From assembly GCF_016907895.1 (NCBI RefSeq), contig NZ_JAFBCV010000020.1, positions 1 through 56,511 on the forward strand: a DNA stretch of 56,511 nt. Direction: 5' to 3'. A program made the position numbers and the translations under genes. Below are positions 1 to 8,260 of the stretch, piece by piece. Every line of letters begins with the position of its first letter. Position 1 is the first letter of the stretch. The notes below the pieces were generated by a model, which saw nothing but the letters and a program-made list of their open reading frames with translations, searched no databases and was not told the DNA's origin. The stretch comes from Shouchella xiaoxiensis. Lineage in GTDB: Bacteria > Bacillota > Bacilli > Bacillales > Bacillaceae_D.

Positions 1-38
1 TCCCCAATTTCTACTATATTGTCTACTTGTCATTATAC

Positions 39-89
39 AAAAAAGTACCCTATAGGTAGACTTTTTTTCGTGTCTACTTTATAGGGTAC
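39..89 (-). terminator. Intrinsic terminator of the ATP-grasp gene
   Basis: A long imperfect hairpin pairs gtaccctata (45-54) with tatagggtac (80-89) and gtagac (56-61) with gtctac (72-77). Read on the minus strand it is followed by six T (A-run at 39-44). It lies just downstream of the minus-strand gene ending at 104. Confidence 0.85.
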
Positions 90-103
90 ATTTTAGAATG
101 CTC

Positions 104-1036
104 TTACGCTTTAGCTTTTTGTAGCAAGGAACCTAAGTATGTGGCGATTTCAAGCATTCCAAATTGGTTCGCTTTTTCTTCTGCTTCGGAATTATAATTT
201 GTATTTGTATTAATATCGTACGTATACAATTGGCCGTCTTTGGCGCGGATGCATTCAATTCCAGCAATCTGAATGCCGTTTGCTGCGAGCAATGCTTCAT
301 AGTTCACAAGTACAGGATCGTTGAACGTTGGATCAATGGTGAATTTGGCGCTTGGCTCTTCACCAACAGGGCAATACATGTCCTCTATTGAGCAGGCATC
401 GGCTGGGCATAGTTCAAATCCTTCTGATGTATTTACGCGAACGGCATAAATGAATTTTCCGCCAACAAATTCACAGCGGGTAATAAATGGTTCTGGCGCT
501 TCGATGTATTGTTGCAGCAGCGTGATTCCGTCAATTGGTTCTTCAAATTCGGTTCCTTCAGCGTAGGCTTTTAATGCTTCGGGATTTTGAAACAGTTGAA
601 CGCCAAGTCCTTTTCCTGCCCGATTATGTTTCGTAATAAAAGGGGAACCAGCAAATGACTGACTCGCTTCAATTAACTGTTCTTTACCTACCGTCACAAT
701 CGTTTTTGGCGTTTTAATATTAAATGTCTCTAACTGCATCGCTTGGACCGCTTTATTTAATTCTAAGCGCAGGGCTCTTGAATCATTAACAACAACACGG
801 TTGTAACGTTCCAACCACGCGAGGACGGCACTTGCTAGCTCTGGTGCGAAGCGGTGGTTACGTGTATGTGACGACGCGCTCATCCGATTGTAAAAGACGC
901 CTTCTGGAGGAACACTGCTTAAATTAAATTGTCCATTCTCTAAATGCCAGTCCTCATAGGGTATATGTAATTCATCTAAACGCGCAAATAAAGGTGCTGT
1001 CCATTCTTGATTTTCATGTATTACGTAAACCTTCAT
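104..1036 (-). CDS. RimK-like ATP-grasp protein
   Basis: A 310-residue protein of the ATP-grasp superfamily, related to RimK-type ligases that join an amino group to a carboxylate using ATP. Visible family elements are a nucleotide-binding segment near residues 130-145 (SPFITKHNRAGKGLG), an acidic stretch near 180-190 (EPFITRCEF), and the metal-binding end of the fold near 270-282 (YDINTNTNYNSEAE). The start is an ATG with a good AAAGGAGG site. It stands alone: its own terminator is downstream and the gene to its right ends in another terminator. The substrate cannot be read from the sequence. Family assignment is firm, exact function unknown. Confidence 0.75.
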   Translation of the reverse strand: MKVYVIHENQEWTAPLFARLDELHIPYEDWHLENGQFNLSSVPPEGVFYNRMSASSHTRNHRFAPELASAVLAWLERYNRVVVNDSRALRLELNKAVQAMQLETFNIKTPKTIVTVGKEQLIEASQSFAGSPFITKHNRAGKGLGVQLFQNPEALKAYAEGTEFEEPIDGITLLQQYIEAPEPFITRCEFVGGKFIYAVRVNTSEGFELCPADACSIEDMYCPVGEEPSAKFTIDPTFNDPVLVNYEALLAANGIQIAGIECIRAKDGQLYTYDINTNTNYNSEAEEKANQFGMLEIATYLGSLLQKAKA

Positions 1037-1117
1037 CTAAGTTGTCCTCCTTTGAAAATCTGTATCTGCTTAAATGATAGCAAGTCCTTCAATTAAGCAC
1101 AATGAAAGTGCTTTAAC

Positions 1118-1151
1118 AAAAAACTAGAAAGAGCATCGCTCTTTCTAGTTT
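1118..1151 (-). terminator. Terminator overlapping the yebC-family stop codon
   Basis: A perfect 14-bp stem, aaactagaaagagc (1121-1134) with its complement (1138-1151), a 3-nt loop, and a minus-strand T-run from the A-run at 1118-1123. The stem includes the TAG stop of the gene ending at 1145. Confidence 0.88.
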
Positions 1152-1861
1152 AAGTCAACGTTATGGTAAACTTGTTGCACATCTTCCAAATCTTCAAGGG
1201 CATCGACCATTTTTTCAAATTGAGTTTGTGCCTCTTCATCCAGTGCAATCTCAGTTTGTGGCAACATTAACGTTTCTGCAATCGTAAATTCCTCGATCCC
1301 TGCTCCGCGAACCGCTTCTTGAACACGGTGAAACTGATCCGGTTCAGCATAGATAATCGTGACGTCTTCTTCTTCTAAAATGTCTTTTACGTCTACATCC
1401 GCTTCAAGCAAAAGATCAAGTGTATCTTCAGCGTTTTTTCCTTCAAAGCCGATAACTGTCGTAGCATCGAACATATACGCAACCGACCCACTGACGCCCA
1501 TATTGCCACCGTTTTTGCCAAAAGCAGCGCGAACATCAGATGCAGTCCGATTGACGTTATTTGTTAAGGCATCGACAATTATCATCGAACCGTTTGGACC
1601 AAACCCTTCATAGCGCAGCTCATCATAATTCTCTTCTGCTCCACCCTTTGCTTTTTCAATCGCCCGATCAATAATCGCTTTAGGCACATTATAGGTCTTA
1701 GCACGTTCCAGCACGACTTTAAGCGCTTGATTGGCCTCAGGATCAGGTTCTCCTTGTTTCGCAGCTACATAAATTTCTCGACCAAACTTTGCATAAATAC
1801 GGCTTGTATTAGCATCTTTTGACGCTTTCTTTTCTTTAATGTTATTCCATTTACGTCCCAT
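1145..1861 (-). CDS. yeeI: YebC/TACO1-family protein (YeeI type)
   Basis: A 238-residue full-length member of the YebC/PmpR/TACO1 family. The N-terminus ([17 protein letters not shown], then [10 protein letters not shown]) is the family signature, and this wording is typical of the Bacillus YeeI branch rather than YrbC. The central glycine-rich segment ([19 protein letters not shown], then GGNMG) is also conserved. YebC proteins were long called transcription regulators; later work on the family links them to translation of proline-rich stretches on the ribosome. The gene follows the seven-gene ABC operon by 82 bp. A TATAAT-like -10 (reverse complement at 1908-1913) suggests its own promoter, though the -35 is poor. 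Confidence 0.88.
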   Translation of the reverse strand: MGRKWNNIKEKKASKDANTSRIYAKFGREIYVAAKQGEPDPEANQALKVVLERAKTYNVPKAIIDRAIEKAKGGAEENYDELRYEGFGPNGSMIIVDALTNNVNRTASDVRAAFGKNGGNMGVSGSVAYMFDATTVIGFEGKNAEDTLDLLLEADVDVKDILEEEDVTIIYAEPDQFHRVQEAVRGAGIEEFTIAETLMLPQTEIALDEEAQTQFEKMVDALEDLEDVQQVYHNVDLN

Positions 1862-1943
1862 GACAAGTCACTCTCTTTCAAAAAAGAATCTAGTTTCTTC
1901 TCAATCTATTATAGCGTAGTTTCTAGCATGTGCGTAGATCATT

Positions 1944-2663
1944 CTATTCAGAAGTAATCGGATTTAGTGTTGGAACTTGAATTTCTAAATCAGCTGGAAT
2001 TTGAATATGAATCCCTTGTTTATACGCTTTGGACGGCCGCTCGTAGAAAAAACCGTCTTCTGAAACATCGATCTTTACTGCTTCTTCCATTATTTCTTCA
2101 TTTAAAGAATCTCCTCTAAAGGTGGATGTAATAAATGAAGGTTTAAACAAATTCACTTCGGTTGGATCATGGTCGTCATGTCCAATGTGTAAAACATGGT
2201 TCGTTTCTTCCCATTCATCTGTGTAATAAGAAACATAGAAAGGCTCACTGCGGTCTTCTGCGTCGTACTGATAAACACGCATCTCGTTGTCTAAGTCCGC
2301 AACTCGCTCAATATACAGCAAGGATAAAGAAAAATTGTACGTCTCAATTAAAAGCGGTGATGGATCACCTAATTCGATTGTCTCTTCCTTTCGCAAATAG
2401 GAAGATGGATCGCTATCAATTTCTAATTCTGCAAGATTAAAAAAGTCTTCTGTTAGCTCTTCATATTCCACTGGGAAAAAGTTCGTCTCCATCTCCTTGC
2501 CTGGCATTAAATAATAGAGGATGGGGCTTAGTAAAAACAGTAGCAACACAACAATATACACATACGTATGAATGTTCCACCGGGTTAGGTTTTTAGCGAG
2601 CAAAAAAACAACAGCAAAAAGAGCGATGATGAAAAGCGGCAGAAAAAGTGTCGCAAAAAACAT
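1944..2663 (-). CDS. Two-helix membrane protein with ectodomain, second copy (ABC operon)
   Basis: A 239-residue protein of unknown function, last gene of the ABC operon. Two hydrophobic segments (about residues 3-22 and 30-51) are followed by a roughly 185-residue acidic domain likely outside the membrane. The start is the ATG at 2663, which overlaps the upstream permease stop as TAATG and has an AAGGAGGTG site; an in-frame upstream extension would run through the permease gene and is rejected. It has the same design as the protein at 4666-5373, including a matching C-terminal strand pattern (IHIQIPADLEIQVP here, IDIRVPAHIDIKV there). It is probably an accessory subunit of the adjacent transporter. 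Confidence 0.72.
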   Translation of the reverse strand: MFFATLFLPLFIIALFAVVFLLAKNLTRWNIHTYVYIVVLLLFLLSPILYYLMPGKEMETNFFPVEYEELTEDFFNLAELEIDSDPSSYLRKEETIELGDPSPLLIETYNFSLSLLYIERVADLDNEMRVYQYDAEDRSEPFYVSYYTDEWEETNHVLHIGHDDHDPTEVNLFKPSFITSTFRGDSLNEEIMEEAVKIDVSEDGFFYERPSKAYKQGIHIQIPADLEIQVPTLNPITSE

Positions 2664-3403
2664 TAGCGCTGCACCTCCTTTTTTGCTGCCGGAATGAATC
2701 CTAACGCAAATAAAGCGAAACAAAGCCCGCCTAGTTTTAGACTGAACAACCACGGGTTTGATTCAGTTAAAAACAGATCGAAAAAAAATGTAAATGTCTC
2801 TTCAATAAAATGTGTTTGAGCTTGGTCGTACGTATCTAGTGTAAAAAGGCCATAAAAGAACAAGCAAAACAATGCAACAATTCCAACTAAAAACGCAGGT
2901 TTCCACTGTACAAATAACGTGCTGGTCATCACGACTGTGGCAAGAAGTAAATAGTAGAACAGCGTTGTTCGGAACTCCAACCACTGTCCAGCAAACGTAA
3001 GCGTATACTCATTTTCATAAACCGTTGCGGTAACGGACATGATGGTTCTCTGGGCAAATGGAGCAAGTGCAAACAGCAAGGCAGACAGCGTGCTGTAAAT
3101 CATCACCCAGATATATGCACTGCACACTTCTACAAATCCATTCGTCACAAAGAAGAGCGACTGTTCTCGTTGTTTTGCTAAATTGATTAAAATAGCGAAA
3201 TAAAAAATGGAAAGAAATGTGAACGTAAACATGGTATCGGATGAATAATACTTAATATAATAAAGATCTTGATACTCCATTGAAGTAGTCAGAAACGTAA
3301 AAGCAAAGCCAATTAGTTGAAGGATGAAAGCAGTCATAAAGATCTGGCGATAAACGCTGCCTTTAAAAATAGTCTGTGACAGAACATGCTTGAGGAACAT
3401 CAT
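2663..3403 (-). CDS. ABC transporter permease, second copy
   Basis: A very hydrophobic protein of about 246 residues with roughly six membrane segments and no recognisable catalytic motif; position next to an ABC ATPase marks it as the permease. Two in-frame ATGs open the gene (3403 and 3400). The GGAGG site lies 3 nt before the first and 6 nt before the second, so 3400 may be the real start. The first ATG overlaps the ATPase stop, and the 3' end overlaps the next start (TAATG), so the genes are translationally coupled. It has little obvious similarity to the other permease at 5370-6095. Confidence 0.75.
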   Translation of the reverse strand: MMFLKHVLSQTIFKGSVYRQIFMTAFILQLIGFAFTFLTTSMEYQDLYYIKYYSSDTMFTFTFLSIFYFAILINLAKQREQSLFFVTNGFVEVCSAYIWVMIYSTLSALLFALAPFAQRTIMSVTATVYENEYTLTFAGQWLEFRTTLFYYLLLATVVMTSTLFVQWKPAFLVGIVALFCLFFYGLFTLDTYDQAQTHFIEETFTFFFDLFLTESNPWLFSLKLGGLCFALFALGFIPAAKKEVQR

Positions 3404-4281
3404 GAACCTCCTTTTGCTACTGAATCACTTAAATAGCGAAAGAGATCGGTTATTGCGACTTTTGATTGAGTTAATGAGTGGGGTAAAACGTTGCTTTTCT
3501 CAATGTCCTCAGTCAATACAACTGAATAAGCAAGACGTTCATCAAAAACTTCCGTATACAAAACCGTTTTATTTGCAATGTAAGCGAAGACGGCCTCTTT
3601 TGATCCAGAAATACCAGTTGCGTACTGCTCCGCTCTTTCTTTTGATAAAGATAAAAGCAGTTGACCGTTATTCATATAAAGGATGTGGTCAAGAATTGCG
3701 TCTATTTCGTTTAAATGATGACTTGAAACGAGAAATAAGCGCGGTTTTTGTAGATTACTTTTTAATAAGGCACGATGAAATCCTTCTCTTGTTGGACCGT
3801 CCATCCCGTTTGTTGGTTCGTCAAGTAAGGTAATCGGACAGTGTGAACAGATGCCAAGTAAGCTGCGAACCAGACTTTGTTTTCCTTTTGACAGTTGTGA
3901 AACAGCAGAGGGGTAGGAAATATCAAAATAATCAAGTAGTCGTTCAGCAAGCTCCTGATCCCAGCCTTCGTAGGAACGATTTGCTTGAAGAAATAGGTCT
4001 TTTACCGTAGTCGTTTGGCCGATCGGTGTTGCATGATTAATGAAAATAAGCTGTTCTGCGGCGGCAAGTGATTGGAAAGGTGCATGACCATTAATCTCAA
4101 TCTGCCCACCTGATGGCTTTAATTGACCAGCAATTAATTTTAGTAAGGTTGTTTTGCCAGCGCCATTTGCGCCAACAAGACCAACAATTGCAGGTTGGTT
4201 TAATGTTAGGTTAGTCTTATGAATGACGCGCTTTTTTCCAAACTCCTTCTTTATTTGCTCCACTTTTATGAGTGCATTCAC
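3400..4281 (-). CDS. ABC transporter ATP-binding protein, second copy
   Basis: A 293-residue ABC ATPase with Walker A GLVGANGAGKTT (about residues 33-44), a degenerate signature LSKGKQS near 132 in place of LSGGQ, Walker [13 protein letters not shown] near 150-161 and an H-loop SSHH near 186. The C-terminal third is a variable tail. It resembles ATPases of the YtrB/YtrE and PmtA/PmtC groups, which are exporter-type and under YtrA-type GntR control. Its ATG overlaps the GntR stop by 4 bp (ATGA). It is a paralogue of the ATPase at 6067-6975. Confidence 0.85.
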   Translation of the reverse strand: MNALIKVEQIKKEFGKKRVIHKTNLTLNQPAIVGLVGANGAGKTTLLKLIAGQLKPSGGQIEINGHAPFQSLAAAEQLIFINHATPIGQTTTVKDLFLQANRSYEGWDQELAERLLDYFDISYPSAVSQLSKGKQSLVRSLLGICSHCPITLLDEPTNGMDGPTREGFHRALLKSNLQKPRLFLVSSHHLNEIDAILDHILYMNNGQLLLSLSKERAEQYATGISGSKEAVFAYIANKTVLYTEVFDERLAYSVVLTEDIEKSNVLPHSLTQSKVAITDLFRYLSDSVAKGGS

Positions 4282-4664
4282 TTTGGTCCCTCCTCCCTTT
4301 CCTGCATCATTGTCTCAATGAGCTCCATCAGTTCTTTTTTACTCACTCCTAGCTGATTTGCCTCTGTTAACAGCTGCTCAATTAAACGCATTAAGGAACC
4401 CTCTCTTCGCTTTGTTTGAATTCGAATTGCCGCATGATCCGCTACAAACATCCCAAGCCCTCTCTTTTTATACAAAATGTCGTCTTCAAGCAATAGCGTT
4501 AAGCCTTTAGCAGCTGTTGCAGGATTCACCGTAAACATTTCCGCAAGCTGATACTGTGAATAAATTTTGTCATCTACTTGAAAGCTACCAGTTACGATTT
4601 CACCTTCAAGCCAATCCGCTATTTGGACATAGATCGGTTTATTTGTATCACCGGATAACAGCAC
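4278..4664 (-). CDS. GntR-family repressor, YtrA type
   Basis: A 128-residue regulator with a GntR winged helix (about residues 8-78: KPIYVQIADWLEGEIVTGSF, then YSQYQLAEMFTVNPATAAKGL) and only a short helical tail of about 45 residues. That size is the YtrA subfamily, whose members control ABC transporter operons from inside them. It starts at a GTG (4664) with AAGGAGG nine bases upstream, one base after the preceding stop. It lies exactly between the two ABC triplets, so one regulator probably governs both. The inverted repeat in the operon promoter (6996-7023) is the likely target. Confidence 0.88.
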   Translation of the reverse strand: MLLSGDTNKPIYVQIADWLEGEIVTGSFQVDDKIYSQYQLAEMFTVNPATAAKGLTLLLEDDILYKKRGLGMFVADHAAIRIQTKRREGSLMRLIEQLLTEANQLGVSKKELMELIETMMQEREEGPK

Positions 4665-4665
4665 G

Positions 4666-5373
4666 TTACTGCGCCTCCTTTATGATAAAAAGCTCCGTAC
4701 CCGCGACCTTGATATCTATATGTGCCGGCACACGAATGTCAATGAAGCTTTGTCCATAGCCCATCCCCGACGAACTGACGCTGATAAAAAAATCTTCTGA
4801 ACGTTGATCGGAATTGAATTGAGATGAATAAAGATTTTCGCCAATTTGCACAAGCTGAATTAGGTCGGTTGACTGCGAGATTGTTAACTCACCTTGCTTG
4901 TATTTAACCGAAAGAGCAGGTAAATATTCACTTTTTAATTGAGCAGTGCCATCAAATGAGACATACTGATACTCGCTAACTTCAATCTGATTGATGGAAT
5001 GGTCTTTAGTAATCACGAACTGGGCACCAAAATAGTCGTTCGTTTGAACGTCTGTAATTTGCAAATCGCTTCCTTCTAGCGTAAAGCTTTGCTTATTAAC
5101 AAGAAAAGTGGAGTCGGTCACCCGGTCTTGCTCAACTAAATCTGTTTGGAACTGGTGATAAGCTTGTTCTAGCTTATAAGAACTGGTCGATTCTACCTCA
5201 ATCGTCTCTTTTGGTAGAAAGTAAAACAAAGGAATCGAAAGTAAAAGCACACTTACATAGATGACTGCTCCTCCGTATCCGAATAAAAGTGATCGGTTTC
5301 CTCGTTGTTTATAAAGAATGAGGCTTACTATAAATAAAGATCCGAAAATGAAAAAAACGAACCAACCATTCAT
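4666..5373 (-). CDS. Two-helix membrane protein with ectodomain, first copy (ABC operon)
   Basis: A 235-residue protein of unknown function. Hydrophobic segments at about residues 4-21 and 30-53 precede an ectodomain of about 180 residues rich in beta-type alternation, ending in IDIRVPAHIDIKV. The ATG overlaps the stop of the upstream permease by 4 bp. Architecture, length, operon position (directly after a permease) and C-terminal pattern match the protein at 1944-2663, so the two look like diverged duplicates. A role as a third transporter subunit or a substrate sensor is an inference from position only. Confidence 0.72.
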   Translation of the reverse strand: MNGWFVFFIFGSLFIVSLILYKQRGNRSLLFGYGGAVIYVSVLLLSIPLFYFLPKETIEVESTSSYKLEQAYHQFQTDLVEQDRVTDSTFLVNKQSFTLEGSDLQITDVQTNDYFGAQFVITKDHSINQIEVSEYQYVSFDGTAQLKSEYLPALSVKYKQGELTISQSTDLIQLVQIGENLYSSQFNSDQRSEDFFISVSSSGMGYGQSFIDIRVPAHIDIKVAGTELFIIKEAQ

Positions 5374-6095
5374 GACGCCACCTCTTCCTTATTCAGTAGA
5401 GCCATTGCTCCAAGTAAAAGAAGAATGGAGATACCGATCGTTTTTATAAAAAATATAACTGGATGATTTTCAATCATAAAGAATATAAGGATATTACTGA
5501 ACAAAGTAGGAAACAAAATAAACGGAAAGATAAGCAGGCTAATAAAAAAACGACTTATCTGAATTAAACTACTGATAAAATAGCCCAACGCACTAATTAA
5601 AATAAAATAGGTTAAAGCAACACCAAAACTAAGTAAAAAACCGCTAACCGATGTGAAATTTGATGGTAAGTCTGAATGAATAACGGCAGAATAACTCGTA
5701 TAAAAAAATATGCTTGTGAGGTAAGGGGTCGCGATCGACGTAGTCGTTGCAATAAAGCAAAGCGCCAATAAGTATAAGAAAGCTGAATAATGCTCTGTTC
5801 TTGTTGTGCGAACGTAGGCAAAAAAGTGTCTCCGCTGTGATTGAAGCGAAAGCAAAAAGGAGACTAAACCAATCGCTAGCAATGATAAGGAGAAAGTTAC
5901 GTTCGTAGATGCATAGGATTCAACCAATCCTCCATTAATATTAAACGAGTTGTCTGCCCCAAAAAACATAATCGCTAAGCCAATTAGCTGAAAAAACAGC
6001 AAATAATAAACTAAATGAAGCTGTGTCCGAACACGGTAACGAAAAAGTTGTTTTGTATTTTGCCAATCACTCGTTGTTGCTTGTTTCGAAGACAT
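5370..6095 (-). CDS. ABC transporter permease, first copy
   Basis: A 241-residue integral membrane protein with about six hydrophobic segments (first near residues 30-45, last near 215-233). There is no enzymatic motif; identity comes from hydrophobicity and from following an ABC ATPase with which it overlaps by 29 bp. The assigned ATG (6095) has AGAGG directly abutting it, so the exact start is less certain than for its neighbours. It is the membrane part of the first ATPase/permease/ectodomain triplet. Confidence 0.75.
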   Translation of the reverse strand: MSSKQATTSDWQNTKQLFRYRVRTQLHLVYYLLFFQLIGLAIMFFGADNSFNINGGLVESYASTNVTFSLSLLAIGLVSFLLSLQSQRRHFFAYVRTTRTEHYSAFLYLLALCFIATTTSIATPYLTSIFFYTSYSAVIHSDLPSNFTSVSGFLLSFGVALTYFILISALGYFISSLIQISRFFISLLIFPFILFPTLFSNILIFFMIENHPVIFFIKTIGISILLLLGAMALLNKEEVAS

Positions 6096-6975
6096 CCTCT
6101 ACCCGTCCCTTCTTCTTCATGCTATATAGATTACACACTTCTTTAACGCTCATTGGTTGGATTTTTAACCCTTTTGCTTCGATTTTCCACAACGCATTTT
6201 CAGACAAGGAATGTTCAATATAGCTTGTTGTGTAGAGAAAGTCGGCGGATGTTTCCGTTGCAATTGTGTTGTACGGTTCTACAAAGGAAAGAACATCATC
6301 GGTTTTGCCAGATACCTTCAGTCCGAGCTTGTTTATTTCTTCTAAAGAGTGGTGAAATACGCGCTTACCTTTGTTTATTAATAAAATCGAATCAAGTAAA
6401 TTCTCTGTTTCCTCAATGTAGTGAGTTGACATTAGAACAAAACGGGGGTGTTCAACAAATTCTTTTAATAGGCATTTATGAAACATCACTCGCGTTTTTT
6501 CATCCATACCGGTTGTTGGTTCATCAAGCAGCAGTAAGGGTGTTCGGACAGCAAATGCGAAAATCGCTCGTGCCACGCTCGCCTGACCCGTTGATAAACG
6601 ATAGTATTTTGCATCTACGGATAATGAAAAGTACTCGCAATACGAATAAGCAATGTCTCGGTTGAAGTTTGGATAAAAGGACGCCAAGTCCGTAAAAATA
6701 TCACGAATGCAATGGTCATATGGAAAGAAAAGATCTTCGTGACTAAAGTAAGTGGCAGAAGAAGCAGCTAGTGATTGGAAAACAGACTCGCCTTCCCACA
6801 AGCTCTCTCCAGCTGTTGGTTTTAAATGACCTGCGATGACGTTTAGCAACGTTGTTTTTCCTGCGCCATTTGCACCGACTAAACCAGTTATTGACGGTTC
6901 ATTAATTGTAAATGAGATGTCCTCCATTCTCGTTTTTTTCCGCTTTCGATACGATGCTTTTTTAACTTCAATCAT
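6067..6975 (-). CDS. ABC transporter ATP-binding protein, first gene of operon
   Basis: A 302-residue ABC ATPase: Walker A GLVGANGAGKTT near residues 31-42, signature LSTGQ near 126, Walker B LLLLDEPTTGMD near 143-154, and H-loop STHYIEETE near 183. The C-terminal 100 residues form a family-specific tail. The ATG has GGAGG with good spacing. It is the promoter-proximal gene of the seven-gene operon and a paralogue of the ATPase at 3400-4281. Relatives with YtrA-type regulators act in export of membrane-active peptides or in cell-envelope stress; the cargo here is unknown. Confidence 0.85.
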   Translation of the reverse strand: MIEVKKASYRKRKKTRMEDISFTINEPSITGLVGANGAGKTTLLNVIAGHLKPTAGESLWEGESVFQSLAASSATYFSHEDLFFPYDHCIRDIFTDLASFYPNFNRDIAYSYCEYFSLSVDAKYYRLSTGQASVARAIFAFAVRTPLLLLDEPTTGMDEKTRVMFHKCLLKEFVEHPRFVLMSTHYIEETENLLDSILLINKGKRVFHHSLEEINKLGLKVSGKTDDVLSFVEPYNTIATETSADFLYTTSYIEHSLSENALWKIEAKGLKIQPMSVKEVCNLYSMKKKGRVEDVFETSNNE

Positions 6976-6995
6976 CCAAATCCTCCGTTCGTAAC

Positions 6996-7030
6996 ATAGT
7001 ACATTACTGTTGTAATGTAGTATATTTCAA
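6996..7030 (-). promoter_or_regulatory. Promoter and palindromic operator of the ABC/GntR operon
   Basis: Inverted repeat atagtacattac (6996-7007) and gtaatgtagtat (7012-7023), 12-bp arms with one mismatch and a 4-bp spacer. On the minus strand a TTGAAA -35 (7030-7025) is followed by weak -10 candidates inside the repeat (TAATGT at 7006-7001). Position about 20 bp before the first gene fits a repressor site for the operon's own GntR protein; binding is inferred. Confidence 0.6.
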
Positions 7031-7048
7031 AATCCTATTCTTGGCAAC

Positions 7049-7077
7049 AAAAAAAGTTGCCTCAAAAGCAACTTTTT
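7049..7077 (-). terminator. Intrinsic terminator
   Basis: Stem aaaaagttgc (7051-7060) with gcaacttttt (7068-7077), 7-nt loop, minus-strand T-run. An alternative stem ggcaac/gttgcc (7043-7048 with 7056-7061) overlaps it. It terminates the gene ending at 7107 and separates it from the ABC operon promoter. Confidence 0.82.
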
Positions 7078-7106
7078 AAAAAATTTTTACATTTTAAAAC
7101 TGGTAG

Positions 7107-7412
7107 TTACAGTTGATACTTAGTGAAATCCTCTTCCTTTATCTCTGATCGATCAATTACGATTGATTCAAATTGGCGATACAACGACTGGATCTCTTTT
7201 TCTTGGTTGATGAACGTTATGCTGCTTTGATACACTTCTTCAGATTCGTAGATGGAGAGCTCAATCCATTTTGTGCGATCTTTATTGCTGTTTAAGTGAG
7301 TCGACTGATAGCGTATGTACTTATTGTAAAGCCGCTTTGCTTGTTGCTGAATGTAAAGATACTCGTCTACTTTATCTAGTGAAATATGGTATTGATACAT
7401 TTTAACAAACAT
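7107..7412 (-). CDS. Small protein, possible dimeric alpha/beta-barrel (ABM-like) fold
   Basis: A 101-residue protein I do not firmly recognise. Alternating strand and helix pattern (MYQYHISLDKVDEYLYIQQQ, then KWIELSIYESEEVYQSSI) resembles small antibiotic-biosynthesis-monooxygenase-type ferredoxin-fold proteins. An in-frame TTG at 7421 overlaps the Nudix stop but sits right against the AAGGAG site; the ATG at 7412 has a 9-nt spacing and is preferred. It follows the Nudix gene by 5 bp and is surely co-transcribed. Function unknown. Confidence 0.65.
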   Translation of the reverse strand: MFVKMYQYHISLDKVDEYLYIQQQAKRLYNKYIRYQSTHLNSNKDRTKWIELSIYESEEVYQSSITFINQEKEIQSLYRQFESIVIDRSEIKEEDFTKYQL

Positions 7413-7417
7413 TCTGC

Positions 7418-7876
7418 TCAACTCCTTACGTGATTAACTAGGTAGGTTTCATAATAATCTTTCGTTTCTGAATGCGTTAATTGGCTCATGATGTCTTCTC
7501 GCTTTATAACATGGATGGCTTTAATTTCCTCGTCATTTGCTGTTAATTCATCTAAGCGTCCTTGAAAAGCAACAATGTAAAAATAGGTTTTTTGCGTGAG
7601 AAAACCGATCTGGTTTGCTACTTTAGTAGGGAATGTAAAGGTTAATGGCTGTTCAATTGCTGCCACGGGTTCATAAGCATCACTACCTGTTTCCTCGTAT
7701 AGCTCTCTAAATAGCGCTTCCTCCAACCGTTCATTTGCTTGAATACCACCTTTAACAAAATCAATTTCTGGTGCGCGATAAACTTTCCCATTCACGGTTT
7801 CAATTGTTTGTTTTTCTACAACAATTAGCTTGTCTGAATCAACTAGAATCACTGCACCGACAGCTTTGCGTTCCAT
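7418..7876 (-). CDS. Nudix hydrolase
   Basis: A 152-residue Nudix pyrophosphohydrolase. The Nudix box is complete: G43, E49, then REL at 57-59, EE at 61-62 and G64, matching G-x5-E-x7-REU-x-EE-x-G-U. Such enzymes cleave X-linked nucleoside diphosphates using the box glutamates to hold magnesium. There is no extra domain, so the substrate cannot be predicted. The ATG has AAGGAG nearby. First gene of a two-gene operon with the small protein at 7107-7412. Confidence 0.85.
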   Translation of the reverse strand: MERKAVGAVILVDSDKLIVVEKQTIETVNGKVYRAPEIDFVKGGIQANERLEEALFRELYEETGSDAYEPVAAIEQPLTFTFPTKVANQIGFLTQKTYFYIVAFQGRLDELTANDEEIKAIHVIKREDIMSQLTHSETKDYYETYLVNHVRS

Positions 7877-7941
7877 TTCTATTCAACTCCTTAGCAGTAT
7901 GATAGGATAAACAATGTAATAAGGAAAAGGAGTGATCCCCC

Positions 7942-8232
7942 TTGAACGATCAAAATGAACTAGAAAAGAAAATTATTGATACGTACCAGCAAGAAGAAGC
8001 GATGATGATTTTAATTTTTGCACAATGGTGTGTAAACAATGAAATTGACCCATTTTCGTTCTACCAGAGCGTTTATCCAGATCAAGTCAATAATCCGGAG
8101 CTTCAGCGAGCGTTGGACCTCACTGTTTCAAAAGATGAGGCTGAACCTATTGATACGAATACGGTTTGTCAGGTGCTGCAGTATTTTGGTAATGAAGAAC
8201 TGGCTTATGCAGTTGCTCAATCTAAAAAATAA
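7942..8232 (+). CDS. Conserved hypothetical small acidic protein
   Basis: A 96-residue mostly helical, acidic protein (MNDQNELEKKIIDTYQQEEA at the N-terminus). I do not recognise a domain. It starts at a TTG preceded by AAAAGGAGTGATCCCCC, and no better ATG exists. It has no signal peptide or membrane segment, so it is likely cytoplasmic. Divergent from the Nudix operon and convergent with exoA, sharing a bidirectional terminator with it. Confidence 0.7.
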   Translation: MNDQNELEKKIIDTYQQEEAMMILIFAQWCVNNEIDPFSFYQSVYPDQVNNPELQRALDLTVSKDEAEPIDTNTVCQVLQYFGNEELAYAVAQSKK

Positions 8233-8260
8233 GACTAGCTAAATCAAGCTAGTCTTATTT
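8231..8260. terminator. Bidirectional terminator
   Basis: Perfect 10-bp stem aagactagct (8231-8240) with agctagtctt (8247-8256). Plus strand continues with ATTTT and minus strand with ATTTTTT, so it can end both the gene at 7942-8232 and exoA. Confidence 0.88.
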
